Below are positions 61,509 to 64,000 of a stretch of DNA of 64,000 nt, one piece after another (position 1 is the first letter of the stretch; every line of letters starts with the position of its first letter). The translations under genes were made by a program, and so were the position numbers. A model generated the notes under the pieces. That model was given only the letters and a program-made list of their open reading frames with translations. It made no database searches and was not told the DNA's origin. Origin of the DNA: Pseudomonas sp. B28(2017) (GTDB lineage Bacteria > Pseudomonadota > Gammaproteobacteria > Pseudomonadales > Pseudomonadaceae); NCBI RefSeq assembly GCF_002113025.1, contig NZ_NEJH01000009.1, positions 62,001-126,000 on the forward strand, given 5' to 3'.

Positions 61509-61677
61509 TAACGGAGTCGGGGTCAGCGGCGCCCGGCCGACAGTCGTCCCGGTGCAGTCTTGTGCGAAAACCTTCTTGCGTGTCCCGTGCAACGAGATCA
61601 GTCTCTGGAGCTGTATCGACCTGCGCCCCTGCGCTCCAGGCACGGATGAACGCGTACCCCTCAGCGAGGAAATGAAG

Positions 61678-62943
61678 ATGAAATCTGCTTTCGTCGTTCT
61701 GCTGATGACCCTCGCACTCTGCAGCTCGCCCCTCGTGAGCGCCGGTCCCGCTGCTGACGCCGTTGTGCCCTTCCATGTCGATATTTCGGATCAACAACTC
61801 ACTGATCTGCGCAGCCGCATCGCGGCAACGCGCTGGCCGGACAAGGAGACGGTGGCCGATCGATCCCAGGGTGCGCAGCTTGAGAAACTGAAGGAGCTGG
61901 TTCGCTACTGGGGCACGAACTATGACTGGCGCAAGGCCCAGGCGCAGCTCAATGCCTTGCCCCAGTACACGACCACCCTCGATGGGGTCTCGATCCACTT
62001 CATCTGGGTGCGCTCGCCTGCGCCGAATGCATTGCCGATGATCCTGACCCACGGTTGGCCAGGCTCGGTGCTGGAGTTCATCAAGGTGGTCGGCCCACTC
62101 ACCGATCCGGCCACTCATGGGGGCAATGGCGCAGATGCTTTCGACGTGGTGATTCCATCTATTCCTGGCTACGGCTTTTCCGGCAAACCGACTGAGCCCG
62201 GGTGGGACCCGGACCATGTGGCCCGGATCTGGGGGCAATTGATGCAGCGACTGGGGTACAGCCGCTACGTCGCCCAAGGTGGCGACTGGGGTGGCCCCAT
62301 CACGAGCGCCATGGCGCGTCAGTCATTACCCGGGTTACTGGGCATTCACCTCAACTTGCCGGCGACGGTGCCGCCGGAGGCAACCGCCGCACTCGCTGCC
62401 GGAGGTCCTGCGCCTGCCGGGTATTCCGAGCAGGAACGCGCGACCTACGACGCGCTGGCCGCCTCCATCAAACAGGGAAACCTGGCCTACAGCGCGATGA
62501 TGGCTGCGCGGCCGCAATTGATTGGCTACGGCGTAACGGATTCCCCGGCATTCCTCGCGGCGTTCATGCTGGGTCACCCCGGATTTGCCAAGTGGACCTA
62601 TGGCGCCGACCCACAGCAATCGCCAGGCAAGGATGAGGTGCTGGACGACATCACGTTGTACTGGTTGACGAACAGCGGCGCCTCGACCAGCCGGCTCTAT
62701 TGGGAAAACAAGGGCCGCAGCCCGCTTTTTTCTGCGGCACAAAAGACCGGCGACATCACACTGCCGGTGGCCGTCACGGTGTTCCCCGATGACGTCTATT
62801 TTCCGCCGGAGAGCTGGGCCCGACGCGCCTATCGCAACCTGATCTACTTCCATCAGGCGGCCAAGGGCGGCCATTTCGCAGCATGGGAACAGCCGGAGCT
62901 GTTTACCGAAGAGCTGCGCACGGCGTTTCGGCCGCTGCGCTGA
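61678..62943 (+). CDS. Exported epoxide hydrolase family protein
   Basis: 421 residues from ATG 61678, eight bases after GAGG; ATG 61672 is too close to that site. A signal peptide (about 1-25) precedes the EHN N-terminal domain (VPFHVDISDQQLTDLRSRIA) and the alpha/beta-hydrolase core: LTHGWPGSVLEF (HGxP oxyanion loop), GGDWGGPITSAMAR (nucleophile Asp in GGDWG), and the C-terminal His in KGGHFAAWEQPELF. It opens epoxides; a periplasmic location is unusual for the family. Confidence 0.85.
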   Translation: MKSAFVVLLMTLALCSSPLVSAGPAADAVVPFHVDISDQQLTDLRSRIAATRWPDKETVADRSQGAQLEKLKELVRYWGTNYDWRKAQAQLNALPQYTTTLDGVSIHFIWVRSPAPNALPMILTHGWPGSVLEFIKVVGPLTDPATHGGNGADAFDVVIPSIPGYGFSGKPTEPGWDPDHVARIWGQLMQRLGYSRYVAQGGDWGGPITSAMARQSLPGLLGIHLNLPATVPPEATAALAAGGPAPAGYSEQERATYDALAASIKQGNLAYSAMMAARPQLIGYGVTDSPAFLAAFMLGHPGFAKWTYGADPQQSPGKDEVLDDITLYWLTNSGASTSRLYWENKGRSPLFSAAQKTGDITLPVAVTVFPDDVYFPPESWARRAYRNLIYFHQAAKGGHFAAWEQPELFTEELRTAFRPLR

Positions 62944-62962
62944 ACCACCGGCCGGCTTCGCA

Positions 62963-63979
62963 TCAATTGGGGTCGAGCAACCCGCCACTCCAGTTGCGCG
63001 ACACCCGGCTGCCGGTGAATTTCGCCACGCCCATGCCCTGGGATATCAGGCGGTCGCGATAGCGCGTCACCAGGCGCCCCGCTTGCTCGGCGTGCAGCAC
63101 CACTTCGGAGGATGGGTCGCCCGGGGTCCTGAGAATCCGTGCAAAGCGCTGCCCTTCTTCGACGAAATCCCCCAGCTCTTTTTCGAAGATCAGCACGCCG
63201 GGTTGCGGCGCGATGATGGTTTCCATGTGACCCATTTCCACCGCCTCGACAGGCCAGTCGGCAGGCGCCACTGACTCATCGATGACGCCACAACTGCACA
63301 GCCAGTTGTACAGCCCTTCGGCATCCGATTGCGCGAAACGGTCGCTGACATCGCCCTGCCCGCGCAGCTCCAGTGTTGCCGCCATGCGCTGCCCGGTGAC
63401 GCCTTCGTGCAACCACGGGGCAATGATGGTCTCTTCGAAGGAGCCATCGCCGCCGTCATCCCAGATGATCGCGACATCCATCTTCATCGCCGCCGCCAGT
63501 TCACGGCCACGGGGCCAGAAACTGCGGTGCACGTAGAGGTATGGCAAAGCCTCGTCATCGGTGTGCAGGTCGAGCATCACATCGGCCGGGGCGGCCAGTT
63601 GCACCAGTTGTTTCTGCCATTGCTGGACGCAGGTCGACGGTCGCTCCATGGCCGCCGACTGGTCGAACGCGCGATTGAAGTTATGCCCGGTGGCGTCATG
63701 GAAACGCCCGAGAATCCGCCCTTGGCGAAACTGCCCGATGCCCAGCGGATTGGCCTGCGGTACGACGGTGATGTTGCCTTTGAGCCGGCCTTGGGTCTCG
63801 ACGACCTGAAGCCGTTGCATCAGCAGGTGCAGGACCAGCATCCCGGCGATTTCATCGGCGTGCACGCCGGCCTGCAGGTGCACGTTCGGCCCGCTGCCAT
63901 CGCCGGCATAACGCCAGGCGCCGACCTGCACGGCATCACCATTGTTGTTGCGAACACTGAATGAAATATCCTGCGGCAT
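62963..63979 (-). CDS. Succinylglutamate desuccinylase/aspartoacylase family protein
   Basis: 338 residues. Zinc-dependent carboxypeptidase-type motifs: HLQAGVHADEIAGMLVLHLL (H-x2-E zinc ligands), VPQANPLGIGQF, HNFNRAFD and MLDLHTDDEALPYLYVHRSF (third His). A C-terminal beta-rich domain (about 250-325) resembles a biotinyl-like hammerhead. It removes acyl groups from amino acids. GGGAGGG precedes the ATG at 63979. Convergent with the epoxide hydrolase gene. Confidence 0.85.
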   Translation of the reverse strand: MPQDISFSVRNNNGDAVQVGAWRYAGDGSGPNVHLQAGVHADEIAGMLVLHLLMQRLQVVETQGRLKGNITVVPQANPLGIGQFRQGRILGRFHDATGHNFNRAFDQSAAMERPSTCVQQWQKQLVQLAAPADVMLDLHTDDEALPYLYVHRSFWPRGRELAAAMKMDVAIIWDDGGDGSFEETIIAPWLHEGVTGQRMAATLELRGQGDVSDRFAQSDAEGLYNWLCSCGVIDESVAPADWPVEAVEMGHMETIIAPQPGVLIFEKELGDFVEEGQRFARILRTPGDPSSEVVLHAEQAGRLVTRYRDRLISQGMGVAKFTGSRVSRNWSGGLLDPN

Positions 63980-64000
63980 TGGCTTTCCCTCCCGTCATGA

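Noticed and set aside
1..64000. tRNA, rRNA, prophage or CRISPR loci
   Set aside because: No cloverleaf with CCA end, rRNA segment, phage structural genes or repeat-spacer array was recognised when reading both strands by eye.

Overview
The window reads as a chromosome segment of a fluorescent-group Pseudomonas. The core is GC-rich with strong G/C third-position bias, carries Pseudomonas-type REP hairpins (31944-31971, 39544-39575), and holds families common in that genus: DUF2790, DUF899, EmrAB/OprM-type efflux, the putative selenate ABC cassette and an NCS1 permease. No rRNA, tRNA, CRISPR array or intact insertion sequence was seen. The species call is inference.

Layout. 1-5.5 kb: a SufR-like metallo-regulator, a CAP-domain secreted protein, a beta-propeller protein with a neighbouring HTH regulator, DUF899 and DUF2790 proteins. 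5.5-13.1 kb: a tripartite efflux operon (membrane fusion protein, MFS pump, outer membrane factor) continuing into an aldo/keto reductase and a LysR regulator, divergent from a TetR repressor coupled to a mug-type DNA glycosylase; a candidate TetR operator overlaps the tetR start. 13-16.5 kb: small membrane proteins, a fatty acid hydroxylase, a VIT1/CCC1-like protein and a yiaW/yiaV-like pair. 16.5-20.6 kb: a decayed chemoreceptor gene, IS remnants, a truncated beta-lactamase-like gene, a formyltransferase and a cysteine-rich repeat protein.

20.7-24.5 kb is visibly AT-richer and is the most unusual part: a four-component minus-strand operon encoding a membrane protein with a possible PH-like region, a fused DUF1257 (Ycf35)-DUF2997 protein, a small radical SAM enzyme and a Ycf46-like AAA+ ATPase. 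The ATPase frame contains one in-frame TAA. The block lies between mobile-element debris and looks horizontally acquired.

25-43 kb returns to the core: DeoR regulator and exported HAD phosphatase, diguanylate cyclase, NCS1 permease, a catabolic operon (flavin monooxygenase, RidA, DUF1028, ArgE-like deacylase, periplasmic binding protein), divergent reverse-transsulfuration genes, then a four-gene PhnCDE-type ABC transporter annotated in relatives as putative selenate uptake. 43-46 kb has a BON protein and an XRE repressor divergent from two membrane genes, with a perfect 12-bp-arm operator candidate between them. 46-53 kb has a GGDEF-EAL protein, malate dehydrogenase, membrane proteins and many miniature elements and transposase fragments. 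53.5-64 kb has three AraC-type regulators or remnants, a sterol-desaturase/FMN-reductase pair, a 2OG-oxygenase, a quinol-monooxygenase-like protein, an EGKCG (HvfA/bufferin-like) EF-hand protein, a fimbrial-type protein, an epoxide hydrolase and an aspartoacylase-family protein.

Two families of miniature inverted-repeat elements recur (about 186 bp: 51746, 52752, 57786; about 165 bp: 25002, 49490), with a chimera of both at 45951-46070. Fragments of IS30, IS110 and IS5-type transposases mark the rearranged zones.
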